DNA of 6,404 nucleotides from Bacillota bacterium (GCA_023443485.1 JAEZUH010000028.1:1-6404); one strand, 5' to 3'. Shown: positions 1 through 6,034, counted from the first letter of the stretch. The notes: generated by a model not told the origin, from the letters alone. Program-made: numbers and translations.

Positions 1-1
1 G

Positions 2-733
2 TTCATCAATGGAGTCTATAAAACCAAAAAATTCTGTCTCATTGTTTCCATTTTTGAAGCCAAAAAAATACTTGAGTTAGCCAAAAGCAACTCCCAATTT
101 GTCACGCGTTTAATTCTACTTACCGCCGACCCGCTTGAAATTGGAAAGAGATATCGTTTGAGCCGTCACGTCCACCCACGCTGCTTCATTCAAAAAATAT
201 CCCTTGAGAAAGCCATTGATCTTGATATTAAGGAAAGAAACACTCTTTTCCAAGATGCTGATATTTATATTGATACCACCTCTTTGAGCATCAAAGCTTT
301 TCGCTTTAAGCTCTATAACCGCTTATCAAACCATATCGGTGATAATATCACGACCATTTCGTTTATTTCCTTTGGGTACAAAAATGGAACTCCTTTAGAT
401 CTCGATATGATATTTGATGTTCGTGACATTCCTAACCCCTACTGGGTTGATGAACTCAAATCTTTGAATGGTCTCGATGAGCCCGTCGTTAATTATATGA
501 AATCATTTCCTGTTACTCAGGAAATTATCGATAACATTGTTAAATTTCTTGAATTCCATCTTGAATGCGTTCAAAAAACTGGCCGACCAATTTATAATAT
601 CGGCATTGCTTGCAGTGGTGGTCAGCATCGGTCGACTTATGTCGCTGATTATCTAACTAAACATTTCAAAAAACAGTATAAAACGGAGGTTTTTCATCGC
701 GATTCCCCTGAATTGAATGAAGAAAATGTATGA
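2..733 (+). CDS. rapZ: RapZ/YvcJ family nucleotide-binding protein, 5' end missing
   Basis: The reading frame is open from base 2, so the gene starts before the window. The visible part is 243 residues; the family is about 285-295, so roughly 45-50 N-terminal residues, including the Walker A P-loop, are not seen. The TTG at 158 lies inside conserved sequence and is not the start. Diagnostic motifs, numbered in the visible part, are LILLTADP (about 37-44), ADIYIDT (about 86-92), SFGYKNGTP (123-131), FDVRDIPNP (138-146) and CSGGQHRS (204-211), matching the family SFGFKxGxP, FDVRxLPNP and CTGGxHRS blocks. In E. coli RapZ hands the sRNA GlmZ to RNase E; in Bacillus the homologue YvcJ binds and hydrolyses nucleotides and its role is less clear, so the function here is inferred. 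The stop overlaps the whiA start by ATGA. The visible N-terminal part lacks the usual DVRN residues. Confidence 0.93.
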   Translation, partial: FINGVYKTKKFCLIVSIFEAKKILELAKSNSQFVTRLILLTADPLEIGKRYRLSRHVHPRCFIQKISLEKAIDLDIKERNTLFQDADIYIDTTSLSIKAFRFKLYNRLSNHIGDNITTISFISFGYKNGTPLDLDMIFDVRDIPNPYWVDELKSLNGLDEPVVNYMKSFPVTQEIIDNIVKFLEFHLECVQKTGRPIYNIGIACSGGQHRSTYVADYLTKHFKKQYKTEVFHRDSPELNEENV

Positions 734-1677
734 GAACAACCCAATCCTTTACTCAAAAAGTAAAAGATGAAATATGTCAAAATCAGTATGATTCTAAAGA
801 GAGGTTAAGAGCCCTTCTTTCGGCGTACATTCGCATAAATGGGTCAGTCATTTTTCAGCAGAAGCAAAGCCTTTTATCTTTAGAAACGGAAAATGCTAAA
901 ATTGCAAAGTTTATTTATCAATCGATCAATCAGTTATATGAAGCTGATGCACATCTGACTTTCTATAAGAATCAACGTCGAAAAACAACCTATGTCATTA
1001 CGGTGAAGGAAAAATCTGAGCAGATTGTTGAGGACTTAGAAATATCATTTTTTGAAGGAAAGATATCAAAAAACATTGTCGCGAATGATGCTAGTATCGC
1101 TGGATATCTCGCCGGAGCCTTTTTAGCATCCGGTTCGATTAATTCTCCTATGACTTCCAATTATCATTTGGAAATATCCCTCAATAGTGAGAACTATGCG
1201 AAATGGATGTCTCATCTCTTCGCTCGCTATAAGAACAGCAATATTGAACCAAAAGTCATCTTTCGAAGAGACAAATATGTCATCTATTTTAAAAAGAGCG
1301 ACCAAATCGCTAATTTCCTTATTATTATTGGAGCGGTGGAAGCCTGCATGGAGTTTGAAAACATTCGCGTTGATCGCGATTTCGCAAATAACTCAAATCG
1401 TTTGACCAATCTAGACACCGCTAATATGAGCAAGATTTACGAGACTGCTCAACGTCAAATCAATGAAATCAAAATCATTGATGCTCGACTTGGTCTATCC
1501 AACATCGCCAATGAGAAAATACGTTTACTATGCGAAATTAGATTAGAAAATGATGCCGCTTCTTTGCAGGAATTGTCCGCTTTACTGTCGGAGAAGATGA
1601 ATAAAATCATTACTAAAAGTAATGTTAATCATCTATTCCGCGCCATTCACCAACTATTTGAGAGGATAAGCGGATGA
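730..1677 (+). CDS. whiA: DNA-binding protein WhiA
   Basis: WhiA of 315 residues, normal length for the family. The N-terminal part is a degenerate LAGLIDADG homing-endonuclease fold without nuclease function: LLSAYIRINGSV (29-40) and GYLAGAFLASGSIN (125-138), followed by YHLEIS. The C-terminal half carries the WhiA linker NSNRLTNLDTANMSK (221-235) and a helix-turn-helix region, about 265-312, with RLEND, SLQELSALL and TKSNVNH. WhiA is a sporulation regulator in actinomycetes, is linked to division and chromosome segregation in Bacillus, and has been reported as a ribosomal-protein gene repressor in Mycoplasma; which role applies here is unknown. The ATG overlaps the rapZ stop by four bases and has no strong Shine-Dalgarno sequence, suggesting translational coupling. 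It overlaps the following Xre gene by ATGA in the same way. Confidence 0.95.
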   Translation: MRTTQSFTQKVKDEICQNQYDSKERLRALLSAYIRINGSVIFQQKQSLLSLETENAKIAKFIYQSINQLYEADAHLTFYKNQRRKTTYVITVKEKSEQIVEDLEISFFEGKISKNIVANDASIAGYLAGAFLASGSINSPMTSNYHLEISLNSENYAKWMSHLFARYKNSNIEPKVIFRRDKYVIYFKKSDQIANFLIIIGAVEACMEFENIRVDRDFANNSNRLTNLDTANMSKIYETAQRQINEIKIIDARLGLSNIANEKIRLLCEIRLENDAASLQELSALLSEKMNKIITKSNVNHLFRAIHQLFERISG

Positions 1678-1886
1678 CTTCTTTTGAAATGTTGGGTAAA
1701 AGAATTCGTGTTCTTCGCTTAAAAAGGGGGTGGAATCAAGAAGCCCTCGCTTTTGAAGCGCATGTTAACAAAAATTATATCTCTGATCTAGAAAGAGGAA
1801 TGCGAAATCCATCCTTAACTATTCTAAGAAAAATTTCCCATGCTCTTGAGATATCTCTTTCCGAATTATTTATTGGAATTGATTAA
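1674..1886 (+). CDS. Small Xre-family helix-turn-helix regulator
   Basis: A 70-residue protein that is essentially one HTH_3/Cro-C1 domain (residues about 7-65). Visible hallmarks are GKRIRVLRLKRGWNQEALA (helices 1-2), the recognition region NKNYISDLERGMRNPS (33-47), and the closing LRKISHALEISLSELF. It has no sensor or oligomerisation domain, so it would act as a bare dimeric DNA-binding protein, like phage Cro or restriction-modification controller proteins; no restriction or phage genes are nearby. The start overlaps the whiA stop by ATGA, and a Shine-Dalgarno match (GAGAGGA, 1660-1666) lies seven bases upstream. In Bacillus the gene after whiA is crh, so this is a different partner. It lies 62 bases before the gap -35 box, so control of gap, or of its own operon, is possible but unproven. 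Confidence 0.88.
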   Translation: MTSFEMLGKRIRVLRLKRGWNQEALAFEAHVNKNYISDLERGMRNPSLTILRKISHALEISLSELFIGID

Positions 1887-1941
1887 TTGACTAATTCATT
1901 ATTTTTTGTCAGCGAAGGCTCCCTTTTAAGGGGTTTAATCA

Positions 1942-1953
1942 TTTCACTTGAAA
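1942..1953. promoter_or_regulatory. Inverted repeat over the gap -35 box
   Basis: TTTCA-CT-TGAAA is a 5-bp dyad whose right arm is part of the -35 hexamer. A second TGAAAT copy (1955-1960) makes an alternative 6-bp dyad with ATTTCA (1941-1946). A repressor bound here would block RNA polymerase. Short AT-rich dyads occur by chance, so this is only a candidate operator. Confidence 0.3.
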
Positions 1954-1977
1954 ATGAAATTATATATAGTTTATACT
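1948..1977 (+). promoter_or_regulatory. Sigma-A-type promoter of the gap operon
   Basis: The -35 box TTGAAA (1948-1953) and -10 box TATACT (1972-1977) are 18 bases apart. Transcription should start near 1984-1985, giving a leader of about 25 bases with AAGGAGG at 1992-1998 before the gap ATG. It is the only good promoter seen between the Xre gene and gap. The assignment rests on consensus matches only. Confidence 0.78.
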
Positions 1978-1981
1978 ATAT
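1964..1981. promoter_or_regulatory. Inverted repeat over the gap -10 box, candidate operator
   Basis: ATATAGT-TTAT-ACTATAT is a perfect 7-bp dyad with a 4-base centre that contains the whole -10 hexamer TATACT. Its position fits a repressor operator. The small Xre protein encoded just upstream is the obvious candidate ligand, but that link is inference. Low sequence complexity lowers confidence. Confidence 0.38.
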
Positions 1982-2008
1982 CACGCAAGCGAAGGAGGAC
2001 ATTATTGT

Positions 2009-3079
2009 ATGTCAGTAAAAGTTGCAATTAATGGATTCGGTCGTATCGGCCGTTTAGCGTTCCGTCAAATGTTTGGTGCCAAAGGTTATGAAATTGTTGC
2101 TATCAACGATTTAACTTCACCCAAAATGTTGGCGCATTTATTAAAATATGATACAGCCCAAGGTGGATATGCCGGCTATATCGGTGAAAATCTTCACACA
2201 GTCGATTTCAAAGAAGCAGTCCTTGCTGAAGATGGCAAAACTGTTGTTGTTCCAGGAAGTATTACCGTCGATGGTAAAGAAATCATCGTTTATGCGATGC
2301 CAAACGCCGCTGATTTACCTTGGGGTAAGTTAGGCGTCGACGTCGTCTTAGAATGCACTGGCTTCTATACCACTAAAGATAAAGCTCTCGCTCACGTTAA
2401 AGCGGGTGCTCGTAAAGTTGTTATCTCTGCCCCAGCTGGCAAGGATCTCCCAACCATCGTCTATGGTGTTAACGAAAAGATTTTAACCAAAGAGGATACT
2501 GTTATCTCAGCGGCCTCTTGCACAACCAACTGCTTAGCCCCAATGGCCAAAGCATTAAATGATTTTGCTCCAGTTCAATCTGGCATCATGACTACAGTCC
2601 ATGCTTATACCGGTGATCAAATGATCCTCGATGGCCCACACAGAAAAGGCGACTTACGCCGCGCTCGTGCTGGTGCTGCCAACATCGTTCCAAACTCCAC
2701 TGGTGCTGCTAAAGCAATCGGCTTAGTCATCCCAGAATTAAATGGTAAACTCGTCGGCTCAGCTCAACGCGTTCCTGTGACTACTGGTTCAACAACCATC
2801 CTAGTCGCCGTTGTCAAAGGTAAGGATATCACTCCAGCCGGAATCAACGCCGCTATGAAGGCTGCTTCCAATGAATCATTCGGCTATACCGAAGATGAAA
2901 TCGTTTCAAGCGATGTCATCGGTATGAAATACGGCTCACTCTTTGATGCCACTCAAACATTGGTTACTAAAATCGCTGATGATTTATACCAAGTCCAAGT
3001 CGTGTCATGGTATGATAACGAATTCTCATACACCACCCAAATGGTCCGTACGATTAAATTCTTCTCAGAAATTCGCTAA
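2009..3079 (+). CDS. gap: Glyceraldehyde-3-phosphate dehydrogenase, type I
   Basis: Cytoplasmic glycolytic enzyme converting glyceraldehyde 3-phosphate, NAD+ and phosphate to 1,3-bisphosphoglycerate. The Rossmann fold opens with INGFGRIGR (8-16), and AINDL with Asp34 suggests NAD+ rather than NADP+ use. The active site SAASCTTNCLAP has catalytic Cys171; His198 in TTVHAYTGDQ is the general base. The S-loop DGPHRKGDLRRARAGAANI, then VPNSTGAAKAIG, and the C-terminal WYDNEFSYT (334-342) are all present. At 356 residues it is longer than the usual 335-340: the catalytic Cys normally lies near 150-155, so about 16-20 extra residues lie before it, apparently between residues 58 and 90. SAQRVPV resembles the streptococcal type. 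The ATG follows AAGGAGG (1992-1998) by ten bases. First gene of the glycolytic operon, with its own promoter; probably highly expressed. Confidence 0.98.
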   Translation: MSVKVAINGFGRIGRLAFRQMFGAKGYEIVAINDLTSPKMLAHLLKYDTAQGGYAGYIGENLHTVDFKEAVLAEDGKTVVVPGSITVDGKEIIVYAMPNAADLPWGKLGVDVVLECTGFYTTKDKALAHVKAGARKVVISAPAGKDLPTIVYGVNEKILTKEDTVISAASCTTNCLAPMAKALNDFAPVQSGIMTTVHAYTGDQMILDGPHRKGDLRRARAGAANIVPNSTGAAKAIGLVIPELNGKLVGSAQRVPVTTGSTTILVAVVKGKDITPAGINAAMKAASNESFGYTEDEIVSSDVIGMKYGSLFDATQTLVTKIADDLYQVQVVSWYDNEFSYTTQMVRTIKFFSEIR

Positions 3080-3108
3080 CTGAAGTCGTGCTCAGGGTTT
3101 AGTTACCC

Positions 3109-3133
3109 GGTGTGACCCAATCTAATTGGCACC
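3109..3133 (+). promoter_or_regulatory. Alternative hairpin competing with the gap-pgk terminator
   Basis: CCAAT (3117-3121) pairs with ATTGG (3125-3129) around a CTA loop. The stem can extend past a 4-base bulge by GGTG (3109-3112) with CACC (3130-3133). It uses bases 3128-3133, six of the ten left-arm bases of the next hairpin, so both cannot form at once. A small GGGT/ACCC stem (3095-3108) precedes it. This has the geometry of an antiterminator, but no known riboswitch or T-box motif was recognised. Confidence 0.33.
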
Positions 3134-3158
3134 TGTGGTTATACATAGGTGCCTCTTT
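3128..3158 (+). terminator. Intercistronic terminator-like hairpin between gap and pgk
   Basis: GGCACCTGTG (3128-3137) pairs with CATAGGTGCC (3144-3153): ten pairs with one G-U and a six-base loop, followed by TCTTTC. The U-tract is short and interrupted, so partial termination is more likely than complete. It would lower pgk-tpiA message relative to gap, or act as an RNA processing or stabilising stem at the 3' end of gap. No promoter was seen between it and pgk, so pgk must depend on read-through. Confidence 0.6.
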
Positions 3159-3178
3159 CATAAAAAAGGAGACTTATT

Positions 3179-4399
3179 ATGTTAACAGTCGAAAAAATGC
3201 AAGTTAAAGGTCTACGCGTTCTCGTTCGTGTCGACTTTAATGTTCCATTAAAAGGAGGGGTAATCCGCGATGATAATCGCATTGTTGCCGCTCTTCCAAC
3301 CATCAAAGAATTGATGAAAAAAGGTGCCCGTGTCATCTTATTCAGCCATCTTGGCAAAGTGAGACACAAGGAAGCCCCAGAAATTATTGAAGAGGATAAA
3401 AAGAAAAACGATTTAGCCCCCATCGCTGTTCGCCTTGGTGAACTGCTCGCTAAACCAGTTAAGTTTGTTCCATTCACTCGTGGGGAAGAATTAACTAAGG
3501 CTGTCGCTGAATTAGCTGATGGTGAAGTTCTTCTCATGCAAAATACCCGCTATGAAAAGGGCGAAGAAAAAAACAGTCCTGAGTTAGCTACAATTTGGGC
3601 TGATTTAGCGGATGCTTATGTCATGGATGCTTTCGGTTCTGCTCACCGAGCCCACGCTTCAACTTATGGTGTTCCTGAAATCTTGAAGAGCGAAGGAAAA
3701 CCAGTTGCCTGTGGATATCTCGTCGAGAAAGAAGTCGCCAACTTAACACGCTGTGTCCACGTTTCCGAAAAGGATCGTCCATACATTGCCATTCTTGGTG
3801 GTTTAAAAGTATCGGATAAGATTAAGGTTATTGATGCCTTACTCGATAAATGTGACAAAATTCTCATCGGTGGAGCCATGGCCTTTACTTTTCTTAAAGC
3901 TCAAGGGAAGAAAGTCGGACTTTCACCTGTTGAAGATGATCAATTAGAATATGCTCGCACTTGTTTAGCAAAGGCTAAAGGTCGCATTGTTTTACCAGTT
4001 GATAGTGTCATCGGTGATGCTTTCTTACCTGAAGAACGTAAAACTGTTCAAGTTGTTAGTGTCAATGATATTCCTGATGAATTCGAAGGTTTGGATGTCG
4101 GTCCTGAAACTGATAAAATATTCGCTAGCCATATCAGCAAAGCAAAGATGGTTTTCTGGAATGGACCAATGGGAGTTTTTGAGCAACCAGAATTCCAAAA
4201 AGGAACCATTGCCATTTGCAAAGCTGTCAAAGCTCTCGATGGAAAAGCTTTCACCGTCTGTGGTGGAGGAGATTCCGCCGCTGCAATAAAGCAATTCGGA
4301 TATGACAAAGATTTCTCTCACGTGTCAACCGGAGGCGGCGCCTCTTTAGAGATGATCGAAAACGATGGTCATCTCCCAGGAATTGATATTCTCGGCTAA
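3179..4399 (+). CDS. pgk: Phosphoglycerate kinase
   Basis: Transfers phosphate from 1,3-bisphosphoglycerate to ADP, the first ATP-yielding step of glycolysis; cytoplasmic and monomeric in most bacteria. At 406 residues it is near the usual 390-400. The N-domain has the signature RVDFNVPLK (17-25), the substrate-binding SHLG (56-59), NTRYEKGEEKN (122-132) and DAFGSAHRAHAST (150-162). The C-domain has GGLKVSDKI (207-215), the nucleotide-site region FWNGPMGVFE (326-335), and the closing CGGGDSAAA (361-369) and STGGGASLE (383-391). The loop after SHLG is a few residues longer than usual and very charged. GGLKVSDK replaces the common GGAKVSDK or GGSKVSDK. The start is set by AAGGAG (3166-3171), seven bases before the ATG. 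Second gene of the glycolytic operon, behind a terminator-like hairpin. Confidence 0.98.
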   Translation: MLTVEKMQVKGLRVLVRVDFNVPLKGGVIRDDNRIVAALPTIKELMKKGARVILFSHLGKVRHKEAPEIIEEDKKKNDLAPIAVRLGELLAKPVKFVPFTRGEELTKAVAELADGEVLLMQNTRYEKGEEKNSPELATIWADLADAYVMDAFGSAHRAHASTYGVPEILKSEGKPVACGYLVEKEVANLTRCVHVSEKDRPYIAILGGLKVSDKIKVIDALLDKCDKILIGGAMAFTFLKAQGKKVGLSPVEDDQLEYARTCLAKAKGRIVLPVDSVIGDAFLPEERKTVQVVSVNDIPDEFEGLDVGPETDKIFASHISKAKMVFWNGPMGVFEQPEFQKGTIAICKAVKALDGKAFTVCGGGDSAAAIKQFGYDKDFSHVSTGGGASLEMIENDGHLPGIDILG

Positions 4400-4404
4400 G
4401 CCTT

Positions 4405-5160
4405 ATGAGAAGAAAATTATTACTCGGCAATTGGAAGATGAATAAACTTGCTAGCGAAGCAAAAGAATTTGCCATTGCAAGTCGTCCACTCGTCCAGAAA
4501 GCTGTCTTAAATAACATCGATTTAGGCGTCGGTCCAACTTTTCTATCTTTAGCGAGTGTCAAAGAACACGCTGCTAAAGAGATGATTGTTGCTGCGCAAA
4601 ACGTTCATTTTGCTCCCTCTGGAGCCTTTACTGGAGAAATATCCATTCCTATGCTTGTGGAATATGGTATTTCGTGGGTCATTATTGGTCACTCCGAAAG
4701 AAGAACCTATGATCACGAGACAAGCGAGAAATGCAATCAAAAGATTGCCGCTTTGCTTGAACACCATATGATTCCTGTTTACTGTGTTGGTGAAACACTG
4801 GCGGAATTCGAAAATGGCCAAACCAAAACAGTGGTCGCGGAAGCTCTTCGCGTTGGCTTAAAAGGTTTTAGTGCTGAACAAGTAAAAGATCTTGTTATCG
4901 CCTATGAACCAATTTGGTCCATTGGCACAGGCAAAAATGCTTCTATTGAAATCGCTGAAAATGTCTGCCACTTCATTCGCGAAATCTTAGCGGAATTATT
5001 TGGCGATGTTTCAGAAAAGATTAGAATTCTCTACGGTGGATCAGTTAAACCTGAAAATATCAGAGCCTATTTATCTTGCCCGAATATTGACGGAGCTCTC
5101 GTGGGAGGTGCATCCTTGAAAATTGACTCTTATGAGGCTCTTTTAAACAATATTATCTAA
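4405..5160 (+). CDS. tpiA: Triosephosphate isomerase
   Basis: Interconverts dihydroxyacetone phosphate and glyceraldehyde 3-phosphate, supplying the substrate of Gap; cytoplasmic dimer. A complete TIM barrel of 251 residues, the usual length. Catalytic residues are visible: Asn9 and Lys11 in LLLGNWKMNK, His96 in IIGHSERR, and Glu168 in AYEPIWSIGTGK (166-177), which also carries the flexible lid loop, here WSIGTGK rather than the common WAIGTGK. Phosphate-binding loops are YGGSVKPEN (210-218) and GALVGGASL (230-238). The ATG lies five bases after the pgk stop with no convincing Shine-Dalgarno sequence, so translation probably depends on ribosomes finishing pgk. The next gene's Shine-Dalgarno sequence overlaps the tpiA stop codon. 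Confidence 0.98.
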   Translation: MRRKLLLGNWKMNKLASEAKEFAIASRPLVQKAVLNNIDLGVGPTFLSLASVKEHAAKEMIVAAQNVHFAPSGAFTGEISIPMLVEYGISWVIIGHSERRTYDHETSEKCNQKIAALLEHHMIPVYCVGETLAEFENGQTKTVVAEALRVGLKGFSAEQVKDLVIAYEPIWSIGTGKNASIEIAENVCHFIREILAELFGDVSEKIRILYGGSVKPENIRAYLSCPNIDGALVGGASLKIDSYEALLNNII

Positions 5161-5170
5161 GGAGAATTTT

Positions 5171-5926
5171 ATGAACGAAGGATTCTACAATAAACCCGGA
5201 AGTTTTACTTCCAATTCCCAAGTTGATGTTCGCTCATCTTCCTTTTTATCGAGAGTATATGGGTATATGGCGGTTGGCATTTTTATTTCTGCTATCGTCG
5301 CTTTTGCGGCAGCCTTTGGCTTTCAAGCCTGGTTTGCTTCCAATCAATCGGAAACGGCATATATGACCTATCTCTATGTTTTGATTGGCTCTTTTGTTGG
5401 CTTACTCATTACAAGCATTGTAATTAGCATTGTTTCTCTACGTGGCAAGCACAGCATCATTATTCCGGCCATTATCTACTCTGTTTTAATGGGAGTGGTG
5501 TTTTCGGAATTTGTTTTGTTTGTGCCTTTCTATATTGTGGGAACGGCTTTTGCCATCACGGCGATGACTTTTGGAATCATGTATTTCATTGGAAAAGTGG
5601 TAAAAAGAAACCTTAACTGGCTGGGAACTCTCGGCTATGGGCTATTGATGGGAGCTTTTATGCTTTCAATCTTCTTCTTAATTTTATATTTTGTTGCCCC
5701 GGGTGCCTTTGATTGGATGTACGTCCTTATTGATGGGGCCATCTTCATCGCCATGCTTTTAATTACTATGTATGATGTATGGCGTATCCAACAAATTGCC
5801 AATCGTGGTGGGGAAAGCAGCAATCTCGCTTTATACTGTGCTTTCTCTTTATATGTTGATTTCATGTATATCCTGATGAGATTAATCTTCATTCTTGTAA
5901 GAATCTTTGGCTCATCACGAAGATAG
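5171..5926 (+). CDS. Bax inhibitor-1 (BI-1/YccA/YetJ) family membrane protein
   Basis: A 251-residue integral membrane protein with seven predicted hydrophobic segments at about 30-52, 67-89, 95-117, 118-140, 150-174, 181-203 and 219-243, after a polar N-terminal tail of about 25 residues. Order and spacing match the UPF0005/Bax inhibitor-1 family. Asp202 (MYDVWRIQQ) in helix 6 and Asp230 (LYVDFMYIL) in helix 7 correspond to the paired aspartates that form the pH-sensitive calcium-leak gate in Bacillus YetJ; that role is inferred here. Bacterial members are also linked to membrane protein quality control (YccA with FtsH). AAGGAG (5159-5164) overlaps the tpiA stop, six bases before the ATG, so it is cotranscribed with the glycolytic genes. 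A rho-independent terminator follows about 20 bases after the stop, making it the last gene of the operon. Confidence 0.93.
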   Translation: MNEGFYNKPGSFTSNSQVDVRSSSFLSRVYGYMAVGIFISAIVAFAAAFGFQAWFASNQSETAYMTYLYVLIGSFVGLLITSIVISIVSLRGKHSIIIPAIIYSVLMGVVFSEFVLFVPFYIVGTAFAITAMTFGIMYFIGKVVKRNLNWLGTLGYGLLMGAFMLSIFFLILYFVAPGAFDWMYVLIDGAIFIAMLLITMYDVWRIQQIANRGGESSNLALYCAFSLYVDFMYILMRLIFILVRIFGSSRR

Positions 5927-5946
5927 ACCAATTATTAATATAGAGT

Positions 5947-5977
5947 AAAGGTCAGGCAACTGTCCTTTTAAATTTTT
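5947..5977 (+). terminator. Rho-independent terminator of the gap-pgk-tpiA-BI1 operon
   Basis: AAAGG (5947-5951) pairs with CCTTT (5964-5968); inside, after a T-T mismatch, CAG pairs with CTG around a GCAA (GNRA-type) tetraloop (5956-5959). It is followed by TTTT, AAA and TTTTT. It starts 20 bases after the BI-1 stop codon, as expected for the end of the operon. Confidence 0.75.
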
Positions 5978-6034
5978 ATGCGCGCGTGCGCGTATTAACA
6001 ATTATTTTAATTGTAGCGCGTGTTACGCGCGCGT
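5978..6034. repeat. 57-nt imperfect palindrome with alternating CG arms
   Basis: One long hairpin can be drawn by hand: bases 5978-5986 with 6026-6034, 5987-5993 with 6016-6022, and a perfect inner stem ACAATTA (5998-6004) with TAATTGT (6008-6014) around TTT. That is 23 pairs, some G-U, with a TTA bulge (6023-6025) and a small AT internal loop. Bases 5977-5995 alternate pyrimidine and purine without a break, as do 6024-6035, making the arms prone to Z-DNA or cruciform formation. It stands out sharply against the AT-rich surroundings. It has no U-tract, so it is not a simple terminator. Confidence 0.75.

Noticed and set aside
1674..1886. Restriction-modification controller or phage repressor role for the Xre protein
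   Set aside because: The sequence resembles such proteins, but no methylase, nuclease, integrase or phage gene lies in the window.
1917..1936. Possible terminator after the Xre gene (CCCT-TTTA-AGGG)
   Set aside because: Only about five pairs with a short TTT tail, so too weak to call. The rapZ-whiA-Xre transcript may read through into gap.
1887..2008. CcpA catabolite-response (cre) site upstream of gap
   Set aside because: No stretch fits the cre consensus with its central CG; only AT-rich dyads are present.
3080..3178. Riboswitch or T-box in the gap-pgk spacer
   Set aside because: At 99 bases, without the T-box AGGGTGGNACC block or any recognised riboswitch core, only a generic attenuator-like arrangement can be supported.
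3139..3537. Minus-strand open frame of 132 codons inside pgk
   Set aside because: It lies opposite pgk, has low-complexity Ser/Arg/Thr-rich sequence, no Shine-Dalgarno site and no recognisable domain. It is a shadow of a strongly coding + strand gene.
4251..4562. Minus-strand frame of 103 codons across the pgk-tpiA junction
   Set aside because: Both + strand genes are certain here, and the antisense product shows no domain or ribosome binding site.
5635..5931. Minus-strand frame of 98 codons antisense to the BI-1 gene
   Set aside because: It is explained as the mirror of hydrophobic + strand codons, and its composition is Lys/Ile-rich without motifs.
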